Part shown: positions 1 through 10,493 of the stretch, piece by piece
Layout of the letters: each line of letters starts with the position of its first letter
Numbering within the stretch: position 1 is the first letter of the stretch
Origin: Pseudomonas wuhanensis
GTDB lineage: Bacteria; Pseudomonadota; Gammaproteobacteria; Pseudomonadales; Pseudomonadaceae
Direction of reading: 5' to 3'
DNA: 64,000 nucleotides
NCBI RefSeq assembly: GCF_030687395.1
Contig: NZ_CP117430.1
Location: forward strand, 2,418,001-2,482,000
Notes under the pieces: generated by a model
What the model saw: the letters and a program-made list of their open reading frames with translations, nothing else
Database searches by the model: none
What the model was told of the DNA's origin: nothing
Position numbers and translations under genes: made by a program

Positions 1-660
1 CAGCACATAGCCGACACCGCGCAGGGTGTGGATCAGTTTGCTGTCGAACGGGTCGTCGATCTTGGCGCGCAAACGGCGGATCGAGACTTCGACCACATTG
101 GTGTCGCAGTCGAAATTCATGTCCCACACCAGCGAAATGATCTGGGTGCGGGTGAGCACCTCGCCAGACTGGCGCATCAGCAGATGCAGCAGGGCGAACT
201 CCTTGGTGGTCAGGTCAATGCGCTGCTCGCCGCGAAAGGCGCGGTGGCGTCCCGGATCGAGTTCCAGGTCGGCGACTTTGAGCACCTGCGGCACCGGGAT
301 GTTTTCGCTGCGGCGCATCAGTGTGCGCACCCGCGCCAGCAATTCGGGGAACTCGAACGGTTTGACCAGATAATCGTCGGCGCCCAGATCCAGGCCGCGA
401 ATCTTGTCGGCCAGACGCCCGCGTGCGGTGAGCATCATCACCCGGGTGGAATGGGTGCGACGCAATTGTTCCAGCACGCCCCAGCCATCGAGTTCCGGCA
501 GGTTCACATCCAGAATCACCAGGTCATACGCCTGCTGTTGCGCCAGATGCAGTCCATCGGCGCCAGTGGCCGCATGGTCAACGATATAGCCACTTTCCGT
601 CAGTCCCTGGTGCAAGTATTCGGCAGCTTTAAGCTCGTCCTCGACGACAAGGATTCGCAT
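1..660 (-). CDS. czcR: Heavy-metal response regulator, CzcR/CopR type (partial, runs off left edge)
   Basis: OmpR/PhoB-family response regulator. The receiver domain (residues 1-115) has acidic residues E7-D8, the phospho-acceptor D51 in VILDVNLPE, a MLTARG switch segment and the LVKPF lysine. A winged-helix DNA-binding domain follows, ending in the typical LIHTLRGVGYVL, so only a few C-terminal residues and the stop are missing (220 codons seen). The ATG at 660-658 opens with MRILVVEDE, normal for the family. It is divergent from czcCBA, which points to metal-responsive control of that operon. A partner sensor kinase would lie beyond the left edge. CzcR, CopR and CusR are hard to separate by sequence alone; metal-class assignment rests on context. 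Confidence 0.9.
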   Translation of the reverse strand, partial: MRILVVEDELKAAEYLHQGLTESGYIVDHAATGADGLHLAQQQAYDLVILDVNLPELDGWGVLEQLRRTHSTRVMMLTARGRLADKIRGLDLGADDYLVKPFEFPELLARVRTLMRRSENIPVPQVLKVADLELDPGRHRAFRGEQRIDLTTKEFALLHLLMRQSGEVLTRTQIISLVWDMNFDCDTNVVEVSIRRLRAKIDDPFDSKLIHTLRGVGYVL

Positions 661-781
661 GATCTATCACCACTTTTATTTAATGGATATTTAATTAAGG
701 TGGCCGGGAAAGTTGTTGTTTTTGTAGTGGCTTCCGGACGGGATTTAATAACGACTAGAGGTTGTGAATTCCTGGTTTCCT

Positions 782-797
782 ACAGGGATTTCCCTGT
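782..797. promoter_or_regulatory. Inverted repeat ACAGGG-N4-CCCTGT
   Basis: Perfect 6-bp arms around a 4-bp spacer, about 120 bp upstream of the czcR start. A second repeat, CTGTAG-N3-CTACAG, lies at 820-834. Either could be an operator; neither matches a site I can name. Confidence 0.35.
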
Positions 798-1034
798 GCG
801 ATGGCGTGCAAGGTAAAGGCTGTAGTGGCTACAGGGTCAACTGAAATGCCGGGTCTTGAGCCCTGAAAATGGCGATCTGCGACAGCCTGTCGCAGCAGGC
901 AAGCCCGAGTGCCTATGCGCCACATTCAGGCAAGGGCTGTTTGGCAGATAACTACCGTGTATTTGTTTCCATGTATTGCTATGTCGCCTTTCGCACTTCG
1001 TATCCTAGATCAAAACAACTTCCACAAACCGTGG

Positions 1035-1050
1035 ATGACGGATTTGTAAT
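1035..1050 (+). promoter_or_regulatory. Candidate CzcR/CopR operator upstream of czcC
   Basis: ATGACGGATTTGTAAT. It matches 14 of 16 positions with the site at 6912-6927 (before the first ptrA-like gene) and 13-14 of 16 with the reverse-strand site at 10034-10049 (before the oprD-family gene). All three have the same orientation to the downstream gene. The two half-elements, TGAC and TGTAAT, suit an OmpR-family regulator binding direct repeats. Assignment to the adjacent regulator is inference. Confidence 0.5.
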
Positions 1051-1127
1051 GTTCCAGTCACCTTGCCGATAAGTTCAAAACCCTACCGTGGCGGCATCAA
1101 AAATTCTTGAATAAAGGAAGTCTTCCA

Positions 1128-2387
1128 TTGCCCGGTTTAAAAGAACTGACGGCGCGATCACGCCTGAAAAAAACAGCGAGGACAGTGACGGCCAGCGTTG
1201 TGTTGCTGGCCGGCACGGGGCTTGTGCATGCATCGACCCTGACCCTCGATCAAGCCCTGCAAACGGCATTCGCCGGTAATCCGGATCTGGCGGCTGCGCA
1301 GTGGGAGATCGGTATCGCCGAGGGTGATCGCAAACAGGCCGGTCTGATCCCCAACCCCGAAGTGTCGTGGGAGGCCGAAGACACTCGTCGCGATTCGCGA
1401 ACCACCACGGTGATGCTCAGCCAACCGATCGAGCTGGGCGGCAAACGTGGCGCACGGATTGACGTCGCCAGCCGCGCGCAGGACGCCGCCGGGATCGAGT
1501 GGGAGCGTAAGCGCAATGCCTTGCGCGCCGACGTGATTCAGGCGTTCAACGGCGCCCGGACCGCGCAACAGCGCTTGCAGTTGTCCCGTCAGTCGCTGCA
1601 ACTCGCCGAACACGGTTTGCGCGTCGCCCAAGGACGCATCGAGGCTGGTAAATCATCGCCAGTCGAAGGCACCCGGGCGCAAGTGCAATTGTCCGAAGTG
1701 CGTCTGGAGTTGAGCCGCGCCGAGCGCGATCAGGCCAACGCCTATCAGCAATTGGCGCAGGTCATGGGCGCACCGTTGCCAGCCTCGACCACCGTGCAAG
1801 CGGCCACGCAAAGCATGCCCACCGTGCCACCGGCGAGCCGATTGCTGGAGCGCCTGAACGAGACCGCTGAGCTGCGTCTGGCCAAATTGCAGATCGATCA
1901 GCGCGAAGCCTCATTGGGTCTGGAAAAGTCGCAACGCATTCCCGACCTGACCGTGAGCATTGGCAGTCAATACAGCGAAACCGAGCGCGAGCGGGTCAAC
2001 GTGGTCGGGCTGTCGATGCCGATTCCGCTGTTCAACCGCAATCAGGGCAACGTGCTGGCGGCCGCCCGGCGCAGCGATCAGGCGCGGGATCTGCGCAATG
2101 CCACCGAGCTGCGTTTGCGCACGGAAATCCAGACCAGCCTTGAGCAATGGCAGACCGCCAACGGCGAAGTCGAGGCGTTCAACCAGACCATCCTGCCCGC
2201 TGCGCAAAGTGCGGTCGACAGCGCCACGCGCGGCTTCGAAATGGGCAAGTTCGGCTTCCTCGACGTGCTTGACGCCCAACGCACCCTGATTAGCGCTCGC
2301 ACCCAATACATCCAGGCTGTTGCGGAGGCGACGGATGCGCGAGTACGCATCGAACGCATCTTCGGCGACCTCACCGTCAGCCCTTGA
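1128..2387 (+). CDS. czcC: Outer-membrane efflux channel of a CzcCBA system
   Basis: TolC/OMF-family outer-membrane factor (419 codons), the exit duct of the RND pump encoded by the next two genes. The TTG start at 1128 is chosen because AAGGAAG lies 7 bp upstream; an in-frame TTG at 1107 has no such site. The N-terminus has a signal peptide (TASVVLLAGTGLVHAS), then the two OEP repeats with long helical stretches, such as LTLDQALQTAFAGNPDL at the start and LDVLDAQRTLISARTQY near the end. Length and order (C-B-A) are typical of heavy-metal RND operons. The ion (Zn/Cd/Co) is inferred from family resemblance. Confidence 0.88.
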   Translation: MPGLKELTARSRLKKTARTVTASVVLLAGTGLVHASTLTLDQALQTAFAGNPDLAAAQWEIGIAEGDRKQAGLIPNPEVSWEAEDTRRDSRTTTVMLSQPIELGGKRGARIDVASRAQDAAGIEWERKRNALRADVIQAFNGARTAQQRLQLSRQSLQLAEHGLRVAQGRIEAGKSSPVEGTRAQVQLSEVRLELSRAERDQANAYQQLAQVMGAPLPASTTVQAATQSMPTVPPASRLLERLNETAELRLAKLQIDQREASLGLEKSQRIPDLTVSIGSQYSETERERVNVVGLSMPIPLFNRNQGNVLAAARRSDQARDLRNATELRLRTEIQTSLEQWQTANGEVEAFNQTILPAAQSAVDSATRGFEMGKFGFLDVLDAQRTLISARTQYIQAVAEATDARVRIERIFGDLTVSP

Positions 2388-2436
2388 ATTTCATCTTTCA
2401 AATCACTGCGCGATGGCATGGCGCAGAGGAGTTTCC

Positions 2437-3630
2437 ATGGAAAAAAAACTGATCGTGGTGGCTGCGGCGACGTTGGCGCTGGGCATTGGTATTGGCTCGC
2501 TGTGGCCGGGCAATGCGTCCATCGACGCGCACGCCGATGAAGCGGCGCAACACGCCGGTCACGCTGAAGAAGGCGCAGCAGCCGACGGCGAACATGCAGA
2601 AGAAGGGCACCTGGAGCTGAGCGCTGAACAGATCACCGCGGCGGGCATTCAACTGGCCGAAGCGGGGGCGCAGAACATCAGCCTCGGCTTGCCGTTCCCC
2701 GGCGAAGTGCGCTTTGACGAAGACCGCACCGCGCACGTGGTGCCTCGGGTGCCCGGCGTGGTCGAGTCGGTGTCGGTCAATCTTGGGCAGCCGGTGAAGA
2801 AGGGCCAGTTGCTGGCGGTGATCGCCAGTCAGCAGATCTCCGATCAGCGCAGCGAACAGGCTGCCGCACAGCGTCGCCTGACCTTGGCGCGCACCACCTA
2901 CGAACGCGAGAAAAAACTGTGGCAGGACAAGATCTCCGCCGAGCAGGATTTCCTTCAGGCACGCCAGGCATTGGAAGAAGCCGAAATTGCCCTGACCAAT
3001 GCCCGGCAAAAAATCAGCGTGCTCAGCGGCAGCGTGGTCGCCACCGGCGGCAATCGCTATGAACTGCGCGCGCCGTTCGACGGTGTGGTGGTGGAAAAAC
3101 ACCTGACGCCGGGGGAGGTGGTCGATGAAACCACGGCGGCGTTTACGCTCTCCGACCTGTCGCGGGTGTGGGTGACGTTCGGCGTTTCGCCCAAGGATCT
3201 GACCAAGGTGCAAGTGGGCAAACCGGTCACCGTCAGCGCCCCGGAACTCGATGCCGAAGTCGCCGGCACCGTGGCCTACGTCGGCAGTTTGCTCGGTGAA
3301 CAGACCCGCACTGCAACGGTCCGCGTGACCTTGGAAAATCCGCAAGGCTCGTGGCGCCCCGGCCTGTTCGTCACCGCGCTGGTGGCGACTGACAGTCGCC
3401 AAGCCAGGGTCGCCGTACCTGAAACCGCAATCCAGACCGTCGAGGACAAACCCACGGTGTTCGTGCGCACCGATGACGGCTTCAAGGCGCAAGCGGTGGA
3501 GCTGGGCAGTCGCGCGGCCGGTCTGGTGGAAGTCACCCAAGGGCTGGAGCCGGGCGTGCAAGTCGCCAGTGCCGGCAGCTTCGTCCTCAAATCGGAATTG
3601 GGCAAAGCCTCGGCCGAGCACTCTCATTGA
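2437..3630 (+). CDS. czcB: Periplasmic adaptor of a CzcCBA metal efflux pump
   Basis: Membrane-fusion protein (397 aa) linking the inner-membrane RND pump to CzcC. The ATG at 2437 follows an AGAGGA site; a longer in-frame ORF overlaps czcC and lacks a site. An N-terminal membrane anchor or signal (LIVVAAATLALGIGIGSLW) is followed by a histidine- and acid-rich stretch at about residues 33-58 (HADEAAQHAGHAEEG...EHAEEGH), as in metal-binding CzcB-type adaptors. Lipoyl and coiled-coil hairpin parts (VKKGQLLAVIASQQ... and the returning LRAPFDGVVVEKHLTPGEVV) and a beta-barrel follow. The C-terminus ends in HSH. It sits between czcC and czcA. Confidence 0.9.
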   Translation: MEKKLIVVAAATLALGIGIGSLWPGNASIDAHADEAAQHAGHAEEGAAADGEHAEEGHLELSAEQITAAGIQLAEAGAQNISLGLPFPGEVRFDEDRTAHVVPRVPGVVESVSVNLGQPVKKGQLLAVIASQQISDQRSEQAAAQRRLTLARTTYEREKKLWQDKISAEQDFLQARQALEEAEIALTNARQKISVLSGSVVATGGNRYELRAPFDGVVVEKHLTPGEVVDETTAAFTLSDLSRVWVTFGVSPKDLTKVQVGKPVTVSAPELDAEVAGTVAYVGSLLGEQTRTATVRVTLENPQGSWRPGLFVTALVATDSRQARVAVPETAIQTVEDKPTVFVRTDDGFKAQAVELGSRAAGLVEVTQGLEPGVQVASAGSFVLKSELGKASAEHSH

Positions 3631-3643
3631 AGGCTCCCACTGA

Positions 3644-6823
<3,180 letters not shown>

Positions 6824-6911
6824 ACCAACCCTGTGAATACAACCCCTGTGGTATTTCTCAGTCTGCAGATTTTCTGAGTGATCAATACGCTGCAATGACT
6901 GCCCCTCCCAC

Positions 6912-6927
6912 ATAACGGATATGTAAT
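6912..6927 (+). promoter_or_regulatory. Candidate CzcR/CopR operator upstream of the ptrA-like gene
   Basis: ATAACGGATATGTAAT lies 73 bp before the start of the small exported protein and matches the site before czcC at 14 of 16 positions. The distance to the start is almost the same as at czcC (78 bp), which supports a functional regulator site over a chance match. Confidence 0.5.
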
Positions 6928-6999
6928 CTCCACGCCACCGTCACGAAAGGTTCGGATTGTTACCTTGATCCCGTCAGTTAATTAAACGAGGAATCAAAC

Positions 7000-7200
7000 A
7001 TGAAATTTGCACAACTGAGTGCCTTTGCGGCGGCGCTGGTGATGTCTTCCGTTGTTTTGGCTGAAGGTGGCGGCGATCGAACTTTCGAAAAGATGATGAC
7101 CGCCAATGACCGCTCCGTAGAGCTGTTCGTAGCCAAGGAACAGGCCCGCGACCCAGTCGTCGTCAATGAAAAGAAAGACGACAACACCAAAGACTTGTAA
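7000..7200 (+). CDS. Small exported protein with PtrA-like N-terminus
   Basis: 66-aa protein with a signal peptide (MKFAQLSAFAAALVMSSVVLA) followed by EGGGDRTFEKMMTANDRSVE, which resembles the N-terminal region of the Pseudomonas metal-inducible regulator PtrA. The charged tail (KKDDNTKDL) has no recognised domain. GAGG lies before the ATG. It follows czcCBA and carries a shared promoter motif, so metal induction is likely. The link to PtrA is from memory of the family motif, and a periplasmic location is inferred from the signal sequence. PtrA has been described as a type III secretion repressor, which need not apply here. Confidence 0.7.
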   Translation: MKFAQLSAFAAALVMSSVVLAEGGGDRTFEKMMTANDRSVELFVAKEQARDPVVVNEKKDDNTKDL

Positions 7201-7217
7201 GCGTGTCGCACTTGAAC

Positions 7218-7252
7218 AAGCCCGTCATCGAGTTCCGATGCCGGGCTTTTTT
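7218..7252 (+). terminator. Intrinsic terminator after the ptrA-like gene
   Basis: Stem AAGCCCG/CGGGCTT extended by CATCG/CGATG, then a run of six or seven T. It lies between the two small exported-protein genes, so the second is probably a readthrough product or has its own promoter. Confidence 0.75.
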
Positions 7253-7279
7253 ATGAGCCGGGTTTTGAAGGTACGGAAT

Positions 7280-7612
7280 ATGAAGTTGATCAAGTTGATT
7301 GCGTTCGCCGGGGTGATGGCGATATCCCTGAATGTGCTCGCTGAAGGTGGCGGTGACAGGACATTCGAAAAGATGCTGAGCGCCAACACCCAAGCCATGG
7401 AGCAATACGCTGCCAGCCAGGGCAAACCTGCGCCGGTGGTGAAAGACTACGAATACGGGATGAAACTGGATGTGGTGAAAGTGGTGAGCGTTGTGCGGCC
7501 GCAAGTTGCTTGTGCCGTGGTGCCTACTGCCATGACCTATGAGGATTCAAAGGGCCAACTCAACACCATCAAATACACGGTGGCAGGCGATTGCCGCCGA
7601 CAGGGCGGGTGA
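7280..7612 (+). CDS. Exported PtrA-like/DUF2790 fusion protein
   Basis: 110-aa exported protein. The ATG at 7280 is chosen because the signal peptide (MKLIKLIAFAGVMAISLNVLA) starts there; upstream in-frame sequence overlaps the terminator. Residues 21-45 (EGGGDRTFEKMLSANTQAMEQYA) repeat the PtrA-like motif of the preceding gene. The C-terminal half (YEYGMKLDVVKVVSVV...CAVVPTAMTYEDSKGQLNTIKYTVAGDC) has the hallmarks of the DUF2790 family: the YGM.LDV opening, two cysteines that could pair, and the MTY.DS.G..... strand. The combination suggests a duplication of the first gene joined to a DUF2790 module. Function is unknown; periplasmic metal handling is a guess from context. Confidence 0.72.
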   Translation: MKLIKLIAFAGVMAISLNVLAEGGGDRTFEKMLSANTQAMEQYAASQGKPAPVVKDYEYGMKLDVVKVVSVVRPQVACAVVPTAMTYEDSKGQLNTIKYTVAGDCRRQGG

Positions 7613-7642
7613 GGGCGCAGAGAGTCTCCAACCTACGTTGAG

Positions 7643-7979
7643 TATTTCAATTCGGGATGTTTAACGGGTGTGGCGCAAGTACAGACGCTTCCCACAATGT
7701 TTTCAGGTTGTCCGTCGGACGTCCGGTCTCTAGCCTGTGTTCGTCGCTGCCAATTCAGCGACCGGGATTGGAAACCCCGAGTAGAACTGAGCGCACAAGC
7801 GCCTTTCATAACGTATCCTTGCGCACTTCCAATGTGTGCACTCCGTTATGGCGGCTGTGCGCGGGAGACCTTCGGGTCAACCGGGTTCTCCGTTCCCCGG
7901 GTTTCCAACCTGCGTACAGCTGCCCCCCCTTCGTTCGGAAACCGAATGGGTCAGCTCCACCGTTAGACGGAGATACAGC
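7643..7979 (+). ncRNA. Candidate structured leader RNA of DUF6124 gene (copy 1)
   Basis: A 337-bp leader, conserved at high identity with 10247-10493 plus 11867-11966. Visible helices: GTCC/GGAC (7710-7720), GTCGCTG/CAGCGAC (7743-7762), GCGC/GCGC (about 7791-7802), a two-tier hairpin CATAACG/CGTTATG (7807-7813 with 7844-7850) over TGCGCAC/GTGTGCA (7820-7826 with 7834-7840), GACC-TTCG-GGTC (7867-7878), and a 3' hairpin near the ribosome site (7918-7956). TTGGAAACCC (7768-7777) is complementary to GGGTTTCCAA (7899-7908). In copy 2 two base changes in the CATAACG helix keep pairing as G-U. An open frame (from 7657) also crosses the leader, so a leader peptide is a possible alternative. Confidence 0.6.
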
Positions 7980-8360
7980 ATGAAAAAACCAACACCAAAT
8001 CCTCCCGAAACAGAAGCCGTTGCGGACGCCAACTCAACGTCCCCCTACACCACCATCAACTCCAAAAAACTCGACGAAGCCGCCGAACGTGCGCTCGATT
8101 ACTACCTGAACCCTACCGCCCACATCATGGCCACGCCCTACACCCCCAACCAGATGTATTTCGCCAATCCCAAAGCCGACACCGAATCTCTGCTGGCCAA
8201 TGCCAGCGAGTCATTGTCCTCGGCCACGGTCATGCTCGGTGACTTCGCCGCACTGCTGGAAGGCCCACATCGCAAGACTCTGTTGGGTATTGCGCAAGTG
8301 GTCATGTTGGGAGAGTTGGCGGTGAATCAGGCGTTGGATAACGTCGAGGTGACTACATAG
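7980..8360 (+). CDS. DUF6124 family protein (copy 1)
   Basis: 126-aa cytosolic protein of the Pseudomonas DUF6124 family; function unknown. The ATG at 7980 follows ACGGAGA. After a variable Pro/Thr-rich N-terminus (residues 1-27) comes a conserved part: KKL.EAAERALDYYLNP.....T.YTPNQM, then LLANASESLSSATVMLGDFAALLEG, then HRKTLLGIAQVVMLGELAVNQALDNVE. It is mostly helical by eye. There is no signal peptide or catalytic motif. It differs from the paralogue at 11967-12347 at about 20 positions, mostly residues 11-27 and the last three. It stands alone behind the conserved leader and is followed directly by a REP pair. Confidence 0.82.
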   Translation: MKKPTPNPPETEAVADANSTSPYTTINSKKLDEAAERALDYYLNPTAHIMATPYTPNQMYFANPKADTESLLANASESLSSATVMLGDFAALLEGPHRKTLLGIAQVVMLGELAVNQALDNVEVTT

Positions 8361-8362
8361 CC

Positions 8363-8455
8363 CTGTGGGAGCGAGCCTGCTCGCGATGGCGGTGGGGCAG
8401 TCGACGAAGATGTTGGATTGTGCCGACGCCATCGCGGGCAAGCCCGCTCCCACAG
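8363..8455. repeat. REP pair (REPIN)
   Basis: Two inverted Pseudomonas REP palindromes (CTGTGGGAGCGAGCCTGC and its mirror CGGGCAAGCCCGCTCCCACAG) around a ~34-nt spacer, between convergent genes. Such REP doublets are moved by RAYT transposases encoded elsewhere in the genome. Confidence 0.9.
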
Positions 8456-8484
8456 TTTTTCGCCGTGTGTTAAAGACCGGGCAT

Positions 8485-8508
8485 AAAAAAGGCGCCCCGA
8501 AGGGCGCC
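8485..8508 (-). terminator. Intrinsic terminator of the oprD-family gene
   Basis: Read on the minus strand: GGCGCCC-TTCG-GGGCGCC followed by six T. It lies about 65 bp beyond the porin stop codon. A second 8-bp stem (ATTCACCT/AGGTGAAT) lies between it and the gene. Confidence 0.8.
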
Positions 8509-8573
8509 AAAAGATTCACCTCTTACCAAAGGAGCAAGGAGCTTCTAAAGGTGAATTTGCATAAACCCTGAAG

Positions 8574-9899
8574 TCAGAGAATCGCCAGCGGGTACTCGAC
8601 AATCACCCGCACCTCATCCAGATCTGACTCAAACGCCGTGGCGCGGGTGGTGGCCTGGCGCAGACGCAACGACATGTCTTTCAGCGAGCCGCTCTGCACC
8701 ACGTATTTGACTTCGATGTCACGCTCCCAGCGCTTCTGGTCAGTCAGTGGGTTGCCGTCGGCATCGCGACGCATGTACACGGCGTTGGCGTTGGAGTAGT
8801 CGGCGTCGGTGCCACGGCCGTAACGGGTCATGAACGACAAACCCGGCACGCCATAGCGGCTCATGTCGAGGTCGTAACGCACCATCCACGAACGTTCCTT
8901 GGGCGAGTTGAAGTCGCTGTACTGGATGGAGTTGTCGAGGAAGATCGAGTCGGACTGGCGCAGGTAATCGAAGTCGTCGTTGCCGTTGTTGCGCTGGTGC
9001 GATAACGCAACGGAGTGGGCGCCGAGCTTCACACCGACGCGGCCGCTCCAGATGTTGTTGTCGAATTCACCGAGCAGTTGTTTGCCTTCGTCGACCGCCT
9101 TGTAATAGTTCAGGCCACCGAACAACGACAGGTCATCCGACAGCGGATAAGTCCATGCGGTGCCGGCGTAGTACTGATTCCAGGCGTCCTTGAGGCGACT
9201 TGAATACAGGCTGAAACTGAGGTTTTTGTTCAGCGCGTAGTCGCCACCGAGATAGCCGACCCACGGCGAATTGACCGGGCCTGCGTAGAAAGTCGCGAAG
9301 TTTTCGCGCATGTCGCTGGACACCGGTTGGCTCATCGCATGCAGGCGACCGCCCTGTACCGACAGACCTTCGATACTCGTGTTGGTGGCCGTGACACCCC
9401 GGAAGCTTTCCGGCAACAGTCGGGAGTCACCCGCCGCAACCACCGGGTTGGCCGGAAACACATCGCCGACCTTCACCACCGTATCGAAGGCGCGCACTTT
9501 GGCGGCGCCACCGACCTTGGTGTATTCGTCCCGCGCCTGACCGTCGCTATCGACCGGCAGCACATCAAACGAACTGCGGCCACCGTTTCGGCCGTCGCCG
9601 GTATCGAGTTTCAGGCCGATCATCGCAAATGCATCGACACCGATCCCGACGGTGCCCTGGGTAAACCCTGATTCGAACTTGCTGATAACGGCGTGGGCCC
9701 AGGCCTCGGAATAACCATTGCCGGTGGGACTCGACTGGCCGTTGCGGTGATCACGATTGAAGTAGAAGTTGCGGTTGAGCACCGTCAGGCTGCTGCCCTC
9801 GATAAAGCCCTCAGGTTTTTCTTCCGCCAACACCATGGACGGCCCGGAGCCGACAACCACAGCTAAAGCGGCCATCGACATTTTTGTATTGTTAACCAT
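8574..9899 (-). CDS. OprD-family outer-membrane porin
   Basis: 441-aa substrate-specific porin of the OprD/Occ family. The ATG at 9899 has AAGGAG 6 bp upstream; an in-frame TTG just before it is less likely. Signal peptide to about residue 26 (...VVGSGPSMVLA), then the family N-terminus EGFIEGSSLTVLNRNFYFNRDHR. Features recognisable in the barrel include GTVGIGVDAFAMIGLKLD, RLLPESFRGV and SPWVGYLGGDYALN, and it closes with an amphipathic strand ending in PLAIL. Substrate cannot be told; Occ members take basic amino acids, aromatic acids or peptides. A motif shared with the czc promoters lies 135 bp upstream, so metal-linked control (known for oprD in P. aeruginosa through CzcR/CopR) is plausible. 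Confidence 0.9.
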   Translation of the reverse strand: MVNNTKMSMAALAVVVGSGPSMVLAEEKPEGFIEGSSLTVLNRNFYFNRDHRNGQSSPTGNGYSEAWAHAVISKFESGFTQGTVGIGVDAFAMIGLKLDTGDGRNGGRSSFDVLPVDSDGQARDEYTKVGGAAKVRAFDTVVKVGDVFPANPVVAAGDSRLLPESFRGVTATNTSIEGLSVQGGRLHAMSQPVSSDMRENFATFYAGPVNSPWVGYLGGDYALNKNLSFSLYSSRLKDAWNQYYAGTAWTYPLSDDLSLFGGLNYYKAVDEGKQLLGEFDNNIWSGRVGVKLGAHSVALSHQRNNGNDDFDYLRQSDSIFLDNSIQYSDFNSPKERSWMVRYDLDMSRYGVPGLSFMTRYGRGTDADYSNANAVYMRRDADGNPLTDQKRWERDIEVKYVVQSGSLKDMSLRLRQATTRATAFESDLDEVRVIVEYPLAIL

Positions 9900-10033
9900 C
9901 AATCACTCCTTGGGTTCGGCAGAACGGGAACGTGCTTCGGCGTGGGTTTTATTGTTCGGCGGGCAAGGGCCCGCCGGCATGGTCGCCGGGTGACATCGTT
10001 GCAAGCTGCGGATAACGCCAAGGTGATGGGGGA

Positions 10034-10049
10034 ATTACAATTTCGTCAT
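10034..10049 (-). promoter_or_regulatory. Candidate CzcR/CopR operator upstream of the porin gene
   Basis: On the minus strand the site reads ATGACGAAATTGTAAT, with the same ATGACG...TTGTAAT frame as the czcC site (1035-1050) and the same orientation to its gene. It lies 135 bp from the start codon, further than the other two sites, which would suit repression or a distal promoter. Confidence 0.42.
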
Positions 10050-10126
10050 GTGCGGGTGGTGTTGCCCGATCAGACCAGAACAGCCAGATCAGTCATTCAA
10101 GATAGAGCCCAAGGCGCAATGCTGGA

Positions 10127-10232
10127 TGTAGGACGAGGCGGATAGTCTGGCGAGAGCTTTCGGGTATTGCAGGAGGAGGGGAGTGCGGCGGTAAAAAATC
10201 GTACAAACGCAAACCGGCACCCGAAGCTTCGG
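10127..10232 (+). repeat. ~105-bp direct repeat, left copy
   Basis: Begins TGTAGGACGAGGCGGA and ends near GGCACCCGAAG. It aligns end to end with 14789-14895 with one short gap, by eye roughly three quarters identical, same orientation. The two copies bracket the IS256/DUF6124/toxin block. Confidence 0.65.
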
Positions 10233-10246
10233 CAGCTACACATGCG

Positions 10247-10493
10247 TATTTCAATTCGAAATGTTTAAAGGTTGTGTCTGGAATACAGAACCTTCCCACA
10301 ATGTTTTCAGGTTGTCCGTCGGACGCCCGGTCTCTAGCCTGTGTTCGTCGCTGCCAATTCAGCGACCGGGCTTGGAAACCCCGAGGGTAAGAGAGCGCAA
10401 AAGCGCCTTTCATGACGTATGCTTGCGCACCTTCATGGTGTGCACTCTGTTATGGCGGCTGTACGCGGGAGACCTTCGTGTCTGCCGGGTTGC
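10247..10493 (+). ncRNA. Structured leader RNA copy 2, 5' part (interrupted)
   Basis: Collinear with 7643-7890 of copy 1. The GTCGCTG/CAGCGAC hairpin is identical. The two-tier hairpin is kept (10411-10417 with 10448-10454, and 10424-10430 with 10438-10444) despite substitutions: CATGACG pairs TGTTATG through two G-U pairs where copy 1 has A-U and G-C. The loop sequence between has changed. The leader stops at the IS element; its last 8 bp (CGGGTTGC) are the target duplication. Confidence 0.6.
10486..10493. repeat. IS target-site duplication, left
   Basis: CGGGTTGC, repeated exactly at 11867-11874 on the other side of the element. Eight bases is the length typical of IS256-family insertions. 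Confidence 0.9.

Larger units (their letters stand above)
661..1127. promoter_or_regulatory. Divergent control region between czcR and czcC
   Basis: A 467-bp gap with no credible gene. It holds two inverted repeats on the czcR side (782-797 and 820-834) and, 78 bp before the czcC start, a 16-bp motif (1035-1050) that recurs at two other promoters in the window. The AT-rich stretch at 661-760 suits a promoter for czcR. Promoter hexamers were not assigned. Confidence 0.55.
9900..10246. other. Intergenic region upstream of the porin gene
   Basis: No gene seen in 347 bp. It contains a GC hairpin (about 9957-9975), the candidate operator 10034-10049, and the first copy (10127-10232) of a ~105-bp repeat that recurs at 14789-14895. 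Confidence 0.5.

Noticed and set aside
869..1072. 67-codon frame before czcC
   Set aside because: No ribosome site, overlaps the candidate operator, no recognisable protein features.
8365..8571. Short frame over the REP pair after DUF6124 copy 1
   Set aside because: It is made of REP sequence and terminator; no start site or conservation.
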